A stretch of DNA of 64,000 nucleotides, from the NCBI RefSeq assembly GCF_019740315.1, contig NZ_JAHXZR010000009.1:163325-227324 (forward strand), given 5' to 3'. Both the position numbers and the translations under genes were made by a program. Below, piece by piece: positions 9,905-19,661 of this stretch. Origin of the DNA: Oceanobacter mangrovi (GTDB lineage: Bacteria; Pseudomonadota; Gammaproteobacteria; Pseudomonadales; Oceanobacteraceae). Each line of letters begins with the position of its first letter. Within the stretch, counting starts at the first letter, position 1. The notes under the pieces are model-generated. The model saw only the letters and a program-made list of their open reading frames with translations, searched no databases and had not been told where the DNA came from.

Positions 9905-12247
9905 TTAGTCTAACGGTCGGCCGGGTCGGTATTTCAGCTGCAGTAACGCCTGTTTCAGGCGTTCGCCGCTGGCAGGTTTCCCGAGCAGATTATAAATGCC
10001 GACCGCATTGGCTTGCTCGCGGACGGTGTTGATGCTCAAACCCGTCAACATCAGGGCGTTGGGTTTCGGCTGAATCGATTCATCGTCTGTCAGGCGCTGC
10101 ATCAACTCCATACCATTCATCACCGGCATGTCCTGATCAATGATTACGGCATCGTAGGGCTGACCAATACTGGCCTGATTACGCATCATGGCCAGCGCTT
10201 CCTTGCCACTGTGGGTACTGTCGGCCCTTACTCCCCAGCGACGGGTCTGCTTTTCGATCACCTTGCGCAGTGAGGCGTTGTCATCCACCACCAGCACGCT
10301 GTAACCAATCAGGCTGTCGTCCTGGGTTGGTTGGCTGCTGCTTTCTTCCTCTGCCTGCAGCGGGATATACAGGGTCATTGATGCATCCTGATGACTCAGG
10401 CGTTCCAGCTCAATGCTGGCTTTCATATTCCGCATCAGGTGTTGGGCAACCATGATGGCCCAATAACGATTTTGTTCACTGCTGCTGGTGTTTAACTGGT
10501 CGACCAGAATACGAATGTCATCGCGGTTGCTGAAGGTGCCTTGCAACTGGATCTGGATCGAAATACTGGTGAGCTTGCCTTTGGCATCCAGCAACGGCGT
10601 CAGATGGGTGCGCAGCTCACCCTGTTCGTTGTAGGAAATCAAACGGCTGTAGAGGCTGTGAAGCAGGGTCTGCAGGCGGTTGCGATCGCCAATCACCCGA
10701 CCTGGCAGTTCGTCAGAGAAATCAGCCACCAGTTCCACCTGCTTGCGGTTAGCCTCTTGCTGGAAGTGCGCCAGAGTCTGGTTTATCAGGTTGGCCAGAT
10801 CAAACGAACGGGTGTCCAGTTGCAGGTGATCGTCCTGGATTTTGGCGAGTACGGAAATCTCGTTGGCAACGTGCAATATTTCCCGGCCAGCCTGGGAAAT
10901 GGTATCGGTAAAGTCACGCTGGCTGTCGCTCATCGGCGTATCTGACAGCAGCTCGTTCATGCCCAAAACGCCATTGATCGGCGTCCGTAACTCGTGGCCG
11001 ATTTGTGACAGCATAGCCGGAGAAACCGACACTCCACGTTCCTTCATTTCCAGTGGTGCATAGGTGCCCTGACCCAGCTTGAAGGTGGCAAACACCAGGC
11101 TGGCTGCCAGTACCACTGGAACGCCCAGCGACAGGTATGGTAGCCAGAAGGTAAAGGTGAGCATGCTCAGCATCAGCATTAGCATCATCATCAGCGCAGC
11201 CAGAGACACCAGGCTGCCGCTAAACAGGATTCGGCGCGGCTCTTCCCGCAGGCTGGAGCCCAATACCAGCACCAGCGCGGTGACCAGCTCGGTAATCAGT
11301 ACCAGCGCCAGCTGGTTGGCCTGGGTTTGATACTGCGGCAAGACGACCATCAACAGGGTTGCCAGCAGTGCAAACAGGGCATTGTAAAAGAAGATAGCGC
11401 GGATGCGGTTGGCGCTGACGCCGGTCCAGTCGAGCAGTCGCAGCGCCAGCTGGCGTGATGCCAGTGTGAGTCCCAGTGCCAGCAAGGCCAGGTATTTGCC
11501 AGCATCCGCAGACAGTCCCAGCACTTCATTGGTAATACCGTAGGATATCGCCAGAAAGATGGCTGAAAAGCCGCAGTGTCCGGCGGCATATATCGCTAAC
11601 CTTGAGCGGCGGAACCAGCTGAGCCGTAAAAAATAGGCGGAGGTTGCCAATAACCAGCCAATCGCCAGGCTGAACAGCAGAGTGCCAGTGGTTTCACTGG
11701 AGTGGTAATAGCCAATGCTGGCGATTTCCAGGGTCGAGTTGATGTAGCCGTCCTGTTTGATCTCCAGCAGGTAGGTGCGGGTGCTCAGCGGTGGAATATT
11801 GACCAGGATGGAATGGTGTTGCTGATAACCGGCGGCGGGTGACAGGGGGGTAACAGAAGCATCAATCAGGTTGCTGTCGGCCGCCGCAGCAAAGCTGGTG
11901 ATATCCAGCAGACGGGCATTGTTGAGCAAGAGTACAACCGGGCTGGTTTGTTGATACGGGTTATGCAAAGACAGTCGCAGCCAATAGCTGGCGCGGTTGT
12001 CCTGTAGCTGAATGATATCGCTATGATTGGGTTCGAACAGTAGCTGGGTGGTGGGGTCGGTCAGCTGTTGGGCAGTGATGGTACCGGTAGCATCTTTCAA
12101 CAGGGCAACATAGTTACTGATGTTGTGGCAGAACTCACCTTCCGGGATCAGTACCGGGCCGACGGCGTGGGCAGGCAAACTGCCGAATCCCAGCATCAGC
12201 AGCAGAAAAAGGGTGGTTATTGAAATCCGCTTTCGTGTTTTATCCAT
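9905..12247 (-). CDS. Hybrid sensor kinase with 7TMR-DISM sensor and degenerate ATP-binding domain
   Basis: A 780-residue inner-membrane signalling protein. It has a signal peptide (1-28), a periplasmic 7TMR-DISM extracellular-type domain (about 30-180), seven hydrophobic helices (about 185-400), a HisKA domain with the H-box SQIGHELRTPINGVLG, a region in the HATPase position, and a C-terminal receiver domain. The receiver is intact (VLVVDDNAS, phospho-acceptor in IIDQDMPVMNG, LTGLS, LGKPAS). The HATPase region keeps GDRNRLQTLLHSLYSRLI but has no recognisable N-box Asn, DxGxGI or GLGL loop. It may therefore be unable to bind ATP. No response regulator gene is adjacent. Confidence 0.85.
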   Translation of the reverse strand: MDKTRKRISITTLFLLLMLGFGSLPAHAVGPVLIPEGEFCHNISNYVALLKDATGTITAQQLTDPTTQLLFEPNHSDIIQLQDNRASYWLRLSLHNPYQQTSPVVLLLNNARLLDITSFAAAADSNLIDASVTPLSPAAGYQQHHSILVNIPPLSTRTYLLEIKQDGYINSTLEIASIGYYHSSETTGTLLFSLAIGWLLATSAYFLRLSWFRRSRLAIYAAGHCGFSAIFLAISYGITNEVLGLSADAGKYLALLALGLTLASRQLALRLLDWTGVSANRIRAIFFYNALFALLATLLMVVLPQYQTQANQLALVLITELVTALVLVLGSSLREEPRRILFSGSLVSLAALMMMLMLMLSMLTFTFWLPYLSLGVPVVLAASLVFATFKLGQGTYAPLEMKERGVSVSPAMLSQIGHELRTPINGVLGMNELLSDTPMSDSQRDFTDTISQAGREILHVANEISVLAKIQDDHLQLDTRSFDLANLINQTLAHFQQEANRKQVELVADFSDELPGRVIGDRNRLQTLLHSLYSRLISYNEQGELRTHLTPLLDAKGKLTSISIQIQLQGTFSNRDDIRILVDQLNTSSSEQNRYWAIMVAQHLMRNMKASIELERLSHQDASMTLYIPLQAEEESSSQPTQDDSLIGYSVLVVDDNASLRKVIEKQTRRWGVRADSTHSGKEALAMMRNQASIGQPYDAVIIDQDMPVMNGMELMQRLTDDESIQPKPNALMLTGLSINTVREQANAVGIYNLLGKPASGERLKQALLQLKYRPGRPLD

Positions 12248-12324
12248 TCAAGCTTGGCTCCAGACTGCTTACCAGGGGCTGTTCCTAACGACTCGGGCTG
12301 TATCGGCTGCGGTGGAGAATAATT

Positions 12325-12348
12325 TAGCTGGCGGCATGCCGCCAGCTA
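12325..12348. repeat. 24-bp perfect palindrome between purD and the hybrid kinase gene
   Basis: Positions 12325-12348 read identically on both strands (centre GGCATGCC). Transcribed from purD it would form a 12-bp perfect stem with no loop, followed by a weak AAATTATT tract instead of a T run. It may act as the purD terminator or as a protein site. Its centre GCATGC resembles the REP hairpins elsewhere in the window but it lacks their GTAG foot. Confidence 0.6.
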
Positions 12349-12396
12349 CCTGGCCGTCAGGTAAGTTCGCACCTCACGGCAAGGCTTCAGGCAGGA

Positions 12397-13686
12397 TCAG
12401 GCTTCGTTTTCCCGTGCAATCGCACGATAGCCGATATCCTTGCGGTAGAACATACCTTCCCAGCTGACTTTGGCAGCCAGTTCATAGGCGGCTTGCTGGG
12501 CTTCGCTGACGCTGTTGCCCAAGGCTGTGGCACACAGTACACGACCGCCTGCAGTCAGCACATCACCATTGTCGGCGGTTTTGGTACCAGCATGGAAAAC
12601 CTTGCAATCAGTACCGTCGTTGGCAGGCAGGGAAATAACGTCACCCTTGCGATAATCTGCCGGGTAACCGTCAGCTGCCAGTACCACGCCCAGTGATGCA
12701 CGAGCATCCCAGTCAGCCACTTCTGTGTCTAGCTTGCCTTCCAGCGCAGCCAGACAGTGAGCGACCAGGTCCGATTTCATACGTAGCATGATTGGCTGGG
12801 TTTCCGGATCACCGAAACGACAGTTGTATTCAATTACCTTGGGTGCACCGGTGGCGTCGATCATCAAACCAGCGTACAGGAAGCCGGTGTAATCATTACC
12901 TTCGGCAGCCATACCGTTAACGGTCGGATAGATGACTTCGGCCATCACGCGGTCATGAATTTCCTGGGTGACCACTGGAGCCGGAGAGTAGGCTCCCATA
13001 CCGCCGGTGTTCGGACCGGTATCGCCATCGCCAACCCGTTTGTGATCCTGGCTGGTGGCCATGGTCAGCACATTCTTGCCGTCAACCATGACAATAAATG
13101 AAGCTTCTTCACCGGCGAGGAATTCTTCAATCACCACGCGGCAACCGGCATCACCAAAGGCGTTGCCAGACAGCATGTCCTTGACGGCTTCTTCAGCCTG
13201 CTCAAGGGTTTCGGCAACAATGACGCCTTTACCAGCCGCCAGACCGTCGGCCTTGACCACAATCGGAGCACCTTTTTCACGCAGATAGGCCAATGCTGGC
13301 TCAATTTCAGTGAAGTTCTGGTATTCCGCGGTAGGAATCTGGTGGCGAGCAAGGAAATCCTTGGTAAAGGCCTTCGAACCTTCCAGCTGGGCAGCGCCTG
13401 CCGATGGACCAAAAATTTTCAGCCCGGCTTGCTGGAACTGATTAACCACACCACCGACCAATGGCGCTTCCGGGCCAACAATGGTCAGGCCGATGCTGTT
13501 GTCTTCGGCAAATTTCTGCAGACCGTCGAAATCCATTACATCCAGGGCAACGTTTTCGATACCGGTTTCGCGGGCAGTACCGGCATTACCGGGAGCCACG
13601 AAAACCTGCTCGACCAGTGGTGACTGCAAGGCTTTCCAGGCCAGTGCGTGTTCGCGACCGCCAGAGCCGATGATTAAAACTTTCAT
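12397..13686 (-). CDS. purD: Phosphoribosylamine-glycine ligase
   Basis: An ATP-grasp enzyme that joins phosphoribosylamine and glycine in purine synthesis. The 429-residue protein begins MKVLIIGSGGREHALAWK and has GPEAPLVGG, VVKADGLAAGKGV, the HKRVGDGDTGPNTGGMGAY segment and NCRFGDPETQ, all family signatures. The ATG at 13686 gives the canonical N-terminus. It is downstream of purH with 87 bases between, in one likely operon. Confidence 0.96.
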   Translation of the reverse strand: MKVLIIGSGGREHALAWKALQSPLVEQVFVAPGNAGTARETGIENVALDVMDFDGLQKFAEDNSIGLTIVGPEAPLVGGVVNQFQQAGLKIFGPSAGAAQLEGSKAFTKDFLARHQIPTAEYQNFTEIEPALAYLREKGAPIVVKADGLAAGKGVIVAETLEQAEEAVKDMLSGNAFGDAGCRVVIEEFLAGEEASFIVMVDGKNVLTMATSQDHKRVGDGDTGPNTGGMGAYSPAPVVTQEIHDRVMAEVIYPTVNGMAAEGNDYTGFLYAGLMIDATGAPKVIEYNCRFGDPETQPIMLRMKSDLVAHCLAALEGKLDTEVADWDARASLGVVLAADGYPADYRKGDVISLPANDGTDCKVFHAGTKTADNGDVLTAGGRVLCATALGNSVSEAQQAAYELAAKVSWEGMFYRKDIGYRAIARENEA

Positions 13687-13708
13687 ATGAATTCTCCAGG
13701 CCTTGGAC

Positions 13709-13765
13709 ATCTGAAGTCGGACGTCCGAGGCAAAGTAGCTTCAGACGTCTGGCTGCAGACGTCTG
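13709..13765 (-). promoter_or_regulatory. Cluster of palindromes in the purH-purD spacer
   Basis: Between purH and purD lie TCGGACGTCCGA (13717-13728) and two copies of CAGACGTCTG (13742-13751 and 13756-13765), the latter pair part of a 14-base direct repeat. An outer inverted pair TCTGAAG/CTTCAGA (starting near 13710 and 13739) could enclose the first palindrome in RNA. Whether this is a protein site or an mRNA structure is unknown. Confidence 0.4.
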
Positions 13766-13773
13766 GCCAGATA

Positions 13774-15405
13774 TTAATGGCGGAAGTGACGCATACCGGT
13801 GAATACCATGGCAATGCCAGCGGCATCAGCAGCAGCAATGACTTCTTCATCACGGATCGAACCACCCGGCTGGATAATCGCCTTGATGCCAGCGGCAGCA
13901 GCGTTATCAATACCATCGCGGAACGGGAAGAAGGCGTCAGATGCCATTACGGCACCTTCAACCGCCAGGCCCGCGTGTTCGGCCTTGATGGCAGCAATAC
14001 GAGCTGAGTTCACGCGGCTCATCTGGCCTGCGCCAACACCCACGGTCTGACGGTTTTTAGCGTAGACAATGGCGTTGGATTTAACGAACTTGGCGACTTT
14101 CCAGGCGAATACCAGGTCGTTCAGCTCGGCTTCGGTCGGGGCACGTTTGGTCACGACCTTGAGGTCGTCAACGCTGATCATGCCATTGTCACGATCCTGT
14201 ACCAGCAGGCCGCCGTTAACACGCTTGTAGTCGAAACCGGCGGCGCGGTCAGCTGACCACTGGCCGCATTCCAGCAGGCGAACGTTTTGCTTGGCAGCTA
14301 CCACCGCAGCGGCTTCGGCGCTGACTTTGGGTGCAATGATCACTTCAACGAACTGGCGATCAACGATGGCCTTGGCGGTCTCGGCATCCAGTTCACGGTT
14401 GAAGGCAATGATGCCGCCAAAAGCGGATTCCGTGTCGGTCGCGAAGGCCAGATCATAGGCTTTGCGAATGCCTCCATCGTCTTCCGGAACGACAGCCACA
14501 CCACATGGGTTGGCGTGCTTGACGATCACACAGGCTGGCTTGGTGAAGGATTTCACGCATTCCAGTGCGGCGTCTGTGTCGGCGACGTTGTTGTAGGAGA
14601 GTTCCTTGCCCTGCAGCTGTTTGGCAGTAGCGATAGAAGCTTCCTGCGGATTGGCTTCAACATAGAAAGCCGCTTTCTGGTGCGGGTTCTCACCGTAGCG
14701 CATGTCTTGCGCCTTGATGAACTGGCTGTTGAAGGTCTGCGGGAAGTCCTTGCGGCCTTCGGTGCTCAGCTCTTCTGCCTGCTGGTCAACCGTCCCCAGG
14801 TAGTTGGCAATCATGCCGTCGTAGGCTGCGGTGTGCTCAAAAGCTTTTAGCATCAGACCAAAACGGGTCTTGTAGCTCAGGCCGTTGTCGGCTTGCAGTT
14901 CTGCAATCAGGGAACCGTAGTCGGAAGCGTTAACCACAATCGCGACGTGAGCGTGGTTTTTGGCGGCAGAGCGGACCATGGTTGGGCCGCCGATGTCGAT
15001 GTTTTCAATCGCCAGTGGCAGGTCACAGTCAGGACGGGCAACGGTTTCAGCGAACGGGTAGAGGTTAACCACCACCATGTCGATTGGCTTGATACCGTGC
15101 TCAGCCATGACTTCGTCGTCCTGACCGCGACGGCCGAGAATGCCACCGTGAACTTTTGGATGCAGGGTCTTGACCCGGCCGTCCATCATTTCCGGGAATT
15201 CTGTGTACTCAGACACTTCGACCGCCGGGATCTGGTTGTCACACAACAGCTTGTAAGTGCCGCCGGTGGAGAGAATCTCAACGCCCAGCTGAGTCAGCTG
15301 CTGGGCAAATTCAACAATACCGGTTTTGTCGGAAACACTGATCAGGGCGCGGCGTACCGGGGCCTTGATGGATTGATCCGGGGCGGAGGAGGGGCTGATA
15401 CTCAT
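13774..15405 (-). CDS. purH: Bifunctional AICAR formyltransferase / IMP cyclohydrolase
   Basis: Catalyses the last two steps of IMP synthesis. The 543-residue protein has the MGS-like cyclohydrolase domain ([19 protein letters not shown], then [27 protein letters not shown]) and the AICAR formyltransferase domain, which includes KHANPCG (catalytic Lys-His), [10 protein letters not shown] and the C-terminal [18 protein letters not shown]. The first ~15 residues ([16 protein letters not shown]) are a short extension beyond most homologues. It lies between fis and purD, the order seen in Pseudomonas. Confidence 0.96.
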   Translation of the reverse strand: MSISPSSAPDQSIKAPVRRALISVSDKTGIVEFAQQLTQLGVEILSTGGTYKLLCDNQIPAVEVSEYTEFPEMMDGRVKTLHPKVHGGILGRRGQDDEVMAEHGIKPIDMVVVNLYPFAETVARPDCDLPLAIENIDIGGPTMVRSAAKNHAHVAIVVNASDYGSLIAELQADNGLSYKTRFGLMLKAFEHTAAYDGMIANYLGTVDQQAEELSTEGRKDFPQTFNSQFIKAQDMRYGENPHQKAAFYVEANPQEASIATAKQLQGKELSYNNVADTDAALECVKSFTKPACVIVKHANPCGVAVVPEDDGGIRKAYDLAFATDTESAFGGIIAFNRELDAETAKAIVDRQFVEVIIAPKVSAEAAAVVAAKQNVRLLECGQWSADRAAGFDYKRVNGGLLVQDRDNGMISVDDLKVVTKRAPTEAELNDLVFAWKVAKFVKSNAIVYAKNRQTVGVGAGQMSRVNSARIAAIKAEHAGLAVEGAVMASDAFFPFRDGIDNAAAAGIKAIIQPGGSIRDEEVIAAADAAGIAMVFTGMRHFRH

Positions 15406-15421
15406 AATAATCCTGTGTCAG

Positions 15422-15448
15422 AAAAACAAAGGCGGCCTGAAAGCCGCC
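15422..15448 (-). terminator. Terminator downstream of fis
   Basis: On the minus strand the stem GGCGGC/GCCGCC with a short loop (15431-15448) is followed by TTTGTTTTT. It lies 28 bases after the fis stop and so separates dusB-fis from purH. Confidence 0.8.
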
Positions 15449-15476
15449 GTGAAATTTGAGATATGAGGGTATCGGG

Positions 15477-15791
15477 TTACAGCATACCGTACTGCTTCAG
15501 CTTCTTGCGCAGGGTGCCACGGTTGAGGCCCAGTACGATGGAAGCTTTGGTCTGGTTGTCGCGAGTGTATTTCATCACGGTTTCCAGCAAGGGAACTTCT
15601 ACCTCAGACAATACCATGTCGTAGATTCCGGCTACTTCCTGGCCATCCAGTTGGTCGAAATAGTTTTGCAACGCTTTTTCAACGCTGTCACGCAAGGTCT
15701 GGTTGGACTCTGCTGGTGTTACCAAGTGAATCTGCTGTTCTGCTGGTTCGGTCACTGTATCAACCTTCTTCAAATATGCTTCGGTATTCAT
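15477..15791 (-). CDS. fis: DNA-binding protein Fis
   Basis: A small nucleoid-associated regulator that bends DNA and controls growth-rate-dependent genes. The 104-residue protein ends in the conserved helix-turn-helix [26 protein letters not shown], preceded by the dimerisation helices ([25 protein letters not shown]). Its ATG overlaps the dusB stop by 4 bases (ATGA), the classical dusB-fis operon. Confidence 0.96.
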   Translation of the reverse strand: MNTEAYLKKVDTVTEPAEQQIHLVTPAESNQTLRDSVEKALQNYFDQLDGQEVAGIYDMVLSEVEVPLLETVMKYTRDNQTKASIVLGLNRGTLRKKLKQYGML

Positions 15792-16777
15792 GCTGCGATC
15801 GTGTTTGCGTTTCCGTTTTTCATAAAAAACTGGCGAACTGCTTCTCCCTGTTCACCGGTGGACTCTAGTTGGTTAAAGCTGCGACGAAAGTCCTTGCCGC
15901 CAGGCTGACCCGAGAGGTACCAGCCCACGTGCTTGCGGGCAATTCTTACGCCCAGATAGTCGCCGTAAAAGTCGTAAAGAGCAGTCAGGTGAGACAACAA
16001 GGTCTCTCTGACGTCATTAAGCGGTATCGCTGCCGGTTCCTGACCGGTGGCCAGGAACTCGTTGATCTGGCGGAAAATCCAGGGATTTCCCTGCGCAGCA
16101 CGGCCAATCAGTACGCCGTCGGCGCCGGTATATTGCATGACTTCTACCGCCTTGCGCGGAGAATCGATATCACCATTGGCGAACACCGGAATTCCGGCAG
16201 CCTGTTTGACTGTGCGGATGGTGTCGTACTCAACCGTGTTGCCATAACCACAGGTGCGAGTGCGGCCGTGGACTGCCAGCGACTGAATACCCAGTTGCTC
16301 GGCCATGGCGGCGATGACTGGCGCATTGCGGTGGTCGATGTCCCAGCCGGTACGCATTTTCAGCGTGACTGGCACATCAACGCTTTCAACGACGGCAGCG
16401 ATGATGTCTCTCACCAGCGGTTCGTCTTTCATCAAGGCTGAGCCTGCGGCCTTGTTGCACACTTTCTTGGCCGGGCAGCCCATGTTGATATCAACAATGT
16501 GAGCACCATTGGCGACCGCAAAACGGGCGCAGTCGGCCATGCTTTGAGGATCACCACCGGCAATCTGTACGGCAACGGGTTCGGGTTCACCACTGTGATC
16601 CAGCCGCTGGCGCGATTTGCGGGTGTCACGCAGATCCGGGTTGGAGGCAATCATTTCACCTACAACCAGCCCGGCACCCAGTTGGCGGCACAGGCGTCGG
16701 AACGGCAGATCAGTAACTCCTGCCATGGGTGCGAGAACTACTGGACTGGTTAAAGTGTAGTGACCAATCGTTGGCAT
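15788..16777 (-). CDS. dusB: tRNA-dihydrouridine synthase B
   Basis: An FMN enzyme that reduces uridine to dihydrouridine in tRNA. The 329-residue protein starts [29 protein letters not shown] and shows the family's [20 protein letters not shown] (catalytic Cys), [18 protein letters not shown] and ANGDIDSP. An in-frame extension 81 bases upstream has no support; the ATG at 16777 matches homologues. It is the first gene of the dusB-fis pair. Confidence 0.95.
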   Translation of the reverse strand: MPTIGHYTLTSPVVLAPMAGVTDLPFRRLCRQLGAGLVVGEMIASNPDLRDTRKSRQRLDHSGEPEPVAVQIAGGDPQSMADCARFAVANGAHIVDINMGCPAKKVCNKAAGSALMKDEPLVRDIIAAVVESVDVPVTLKMRTGWDIDHRNAPVIAAMAEQLGIQSLAVHGRTRTCGYGNTVEYDTIRTVKQAAGIPVFANGDIDSPRKAVEVMQYTGADGVLIGRAAQGNPWIFRQINEFLATGQEPAAIPLNDVRETLLSHLTALYDFYGDYLGVRIARKHVGWYLSGQPGGKDFRRSFNQLESTGEQGEAVRQFFMKNGNANTIAA

Positions 16778-16918
16778 GAGTGCTGGAATTTGGTGATCAA
16801 AAAGTGTGCGAAAAAGTGGCGGTATAATACTCGGATGACCTGGTTGAATAAAGGCCAATCATTCGCTTATGTGGCATTTTTTTTACAGCTTTTGGGTTGC
16901 TGAAATGACTTTTTTCCG

Positions 16919-18430
16919 CTACTGGTTTTTTACCAGATTAATCGCATAGCTGACCGCATTCTGGCCGGGATCTATGATTTCCAGTGCAATGTGGATCGGC
17001 GTCTTGCTGGGCATGTTGCGCTGCCCTGCCGCTTCGCCGGAAAGGTACTCGGCTGGCTGGAATACGCGGCTGGCAACCCGGTTTTCATTGACGTCCTGAA
17101 ACGACAGTTCGAGACCGGGGAAGGGTTGTTGGTAGTCGGCGTTATTGAGCAACAGCACATCAACAATCAAGGCATTGGCCAGTTGTGGATGAGAGCGGAC
17201 GACCAGATTGCGGGTCGACATCTGCTGGATGTTTTGCACGCTTGGCAACTGACAGCTGACCATTGAGCAGATGCTTTGATAGACCGGCCGCCACTGGGGC
17301 TCACGCGCCCAGCTGTTGAAATTGAAATACAGTATTTGCGAGGCGGTTAGCACCAACAACAGCACACTGCCAAAGGCCCAGAGTTTGCGGCTGGCGTTTT
17401 GCTGTTTCTGTTTGAATGTCAGTGGGGCTGCCTGAATGTCGCCAGCCAATTCTTTTTGGCGGCTGAATGGGGATGCATCTTCAGGTTGCTCGTCAGCCAA
17501 CTCAAAGCTGATGCCAGTTTTCTTGCTGCTGGTTGCTGTTGCGGTGCTGGTGGTTGGCTTGTCTGTATCAGCCGTTGTCGCTACGGAGAGCGCTGTAATT
17601 GAGGCGGTGGCAGTCGACGGTTTGGATACAGGTGCAAACACGTCTGGTTCGTCATCCAGATACAGACCCAGTTCGGATCGAATGTCATCCGGGGTACCGT
17701 CATCAAGCAAGGCTCGAGCCCAGGCTTCGTCGTCTTCCTGGTCGGCAACAACGCCTTCTTCTTCTTCGAAATCTTCATACGAAAGCGCGTCGTCATCAAT
17801 CTCGGATATATTCAGCAGACTTTCGTCAATTTCGATACTGGAGCCAGGCGTCGGACGAGCAAGGCGGTCCGGAGCGCGCAGGTTATAGTCGTCATAAGGA
17901 TTGTCTTCGATGGTTTCATCATCCAGATCCATATCATCGTGGATCAGGAAGTCATCGTCTTCATCCTGGTTTGCGGCAGCTGGTACAGCGGCTGTCACTG
18001 GTGCCGCTTTTACGGTTGTCGGAGCTGGTTTTACAACTGCCGGAGCGGGTTTTGTAGCTGTAGGGCGAGCAACGGGTTCTGGTTGGCTCGTCGTTTCCGG
18101 CTCATCGGCAGCATCGCCAAACAGGCTGTCGAACAGTTCGTTGGCGTCTACTTCGCGCTGCTGTGACAGGTCAAATTGGGTGTTGTCTTCGGCGATGGGA
18201 GCTTCTGCAGGGGGAGCTTCTACAGGCTGGCTGGAGACTTTCCTCGGGGCAGCCGTATTCGCTGCAAGCGGAGCCGCCGCAGGTGCTGCGGCTGGCAATA
18301 AATGCTCCTTGCAGTTGAACACTTGCAGACATGAGCCACAACGAACCTTGCCACCTGCTGCGCTGAGGTGTTCGTCGCGTACTCTGAAGCTGGTCTGACA
18401 ATGTGGGCATCGTGTCACATGGTATGCCAT
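16919..18430 (-). CDS. Zinc-ribbon / DUF3426 membrane protein
   Basis: A 503-residue protein of unknown role. It has an N-terminal MJ0042-type zinc ribbon (CPHCQTSFRV then VRCGSCLQVFNC), a long low-complexity linker rich in Ala, Pro, Asp and Glu (about 50-340), one membrane helix (FGSVLLLVLTASQILYFNF) and a C-terminal periplasmic DUF3426 domain. The position between prmA and dusB is conserved in Pseudomonas and relatives. The ATG at 18430 begins MAYHVTRCPHC; an open extension upstream overlaps prmA and is not needed. Confidence 0.85.
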   Translation of the reverse strand: MAYHVTRCPHCQTSFRVRDEHLSAAGGKVRCGSCLQVFNCKEHLLPAAAPAAAPLAANTAAPRKVSSQPVEAPPAEAPIAEDNTQFDLSQQREVDANELFDSLFGDAADEPETTSQPEPVARPTATKPAPAVVKPAPTTVKAAPVTAAVPAAANQDEDDDFLIHDDMDLDDETIEDNPYDDYNLRAPDRLARPTPGSSIEIDESLLNISEIDDDALSYEDFEEEEGVVADQEDDEAWARALLDDGTPDDIRSELGLYLDDEPDVFAPVSKPSTATASITALSVATTADTDKPTTSTATATSSKKTGISFELADEQPEDASPFSRQKELAGDIQAAPLTFKQKQQNASRKLWAFGSVLLLVLTASQILYFNFNSWAREPQWRPVYQSICSMVSCQLPSVQNIQQMSTRNLVVRSHPQLANALIVDVLLLNNADYQQPFPGLELSFQDVNENRVASRVFQPAEYLSGEAAGQRNMPSKTPIHIALEIIDPGQNAVSYAINLVKNQ

Positions 18431-18480
18431 GCGAATTCCTCTGAGCTCCCGATGGTTAAATCGACTGACAACAGTATGCT

Positions 18481-19374
18481 TTACTTGCGAATGCCAGAGA
18501 TAATAACCCAATCTTCGATTTGCTTCGGCAAATCCATCACAAACCATTCACTATAGCGTGCAATTACTTCCTCTGCCTGGTGGTGTAACAGGCCAGATAA
18601 TGCCAATTTGCCACCGGAACGAGTCAATCGAGCCATTTCCGGAGCCAGTTCCTGTAATGGTCCGGCGAGAATGTTGGCCACTGTGATATCGGCTTCAACC
18701 GCTGGTGTGTCTTTGGGCATGAATACATCGTAGCGGCTGCTGTCGATCTGGTTGCGGCCAGCATTGTCTTTGGTTGCAGCCAAAGCTTGCGGGTCGATAT
18801 CAACACCAATCATACGATCAGCACCAAGCAGCAGGGCGGCGATTCCGAGAATGCCACTGCCACAGCCGTAGTCGACAATCAGCTCATTACCTTCGACCTG
18901 TTGATCCAGGTATTGCAGGCACAGTGCCGTGGTTGGGTGAGTACCGGTACCAAAAGCAAGACCTGGATCGAGCATCAGATTAACTGCGGTGGGTTCTGGC
19001 GGCTCACACCAGCTTGGGCAAATCCACAGGCGTGGGCCAAACTGCATCGGCTTGTAGGTGTCCATCCAGGCGCGGACCCAGTCCTTGTCTTCTACCTGTT
19101 CCCACTTGCAATCAAGCTGGCCGGTACCACCCTCTGCGGCGAACATGAGAGGAAATTGTTCATCCAGCTCACGGGTATCCACGCCAGCATCGAACAGGCC
19201 GATAATCATGGTGTGGTCCCAGATTGGGGTGGTGCCCAGCTCAGGTTCCAGAATTGGCTGGTCGGCATCATCTTGCAGAGTGACAGAGACAGAGCCCAGT
19301 GCCAGCAGCGCGTTTTCAGCGGCTTCAACCTGCTCCATGGTGGCCTTGATACGTAATTGAACCCATTCTGTCAT
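18481..19374 (-). CDS. prmA: Ribosomal protein L11 methyltransferase
   Basis: Trimethylates L11 using SAM. The 297-residue protein has an N-terminal substrate-binding domain (MTEWVQLRIKATMEQVEAAE) and a SAM-dependent methyltransferase domain with LMLDPGLAFGTGTHPTTALC, VDYGCGSGILGIAALLLGA and VANILAGPL. The start ATG at 19374 gives the family N-terminus. It heads the prmA-DUF3426-dusB-fis-purH-purD series. Confidence 0.95.
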   Translation of the reverse strand: MTEWVQLRIKATMEQVEAAENALLALGSVSVTLQDDADQPILEPELGTTPIWDHTMIIGLFDAGVDTRELDEQFPLMFAAEGGTGQLDCKWEQVEDKDWVRAWMDTYKPMQFGPRLWICPSWCEPPEPTAVNLMLDPGLAFGTGTHPTTALCLQYLDQQVEGNELIVDYGCGSGILGIAALLLGADRMIGVDIDPQALAATKDNAGRNQIDSSRYDVFMPKDTPAVEADITVANILAGPLQELAPEMARLTRSGGKLALSGLLHHQAEEVIARYSEWFVMDLPKQIEDWVIISGIRK

Positions 19375-19661
19375 TGTCAGAGCCTCCCAAAACCCGCACT
19401 GAACTGTGTTATTGCCAAGTCTTTCAAAGGGCGCGAGTGTGCCTAAATTCCGCACAGGCGTCCAGTCGTCGAGGCCTATAAGGAAGGCTGCAAGGCCGGT
19501 TATGCTGGTATTTTGAGGATGAAGTTAGAACTGCATCGGAGGCTCTTACCAGTGCCGGTAACTGCGACAAAGCACCACAGTCTGTGTTAACCCTGTTACG
19601 GCGTTTTTTCATAGCAAGGATGCGACAATAGCGGGCGCTGATAAACGCCAAAACAAGAATA

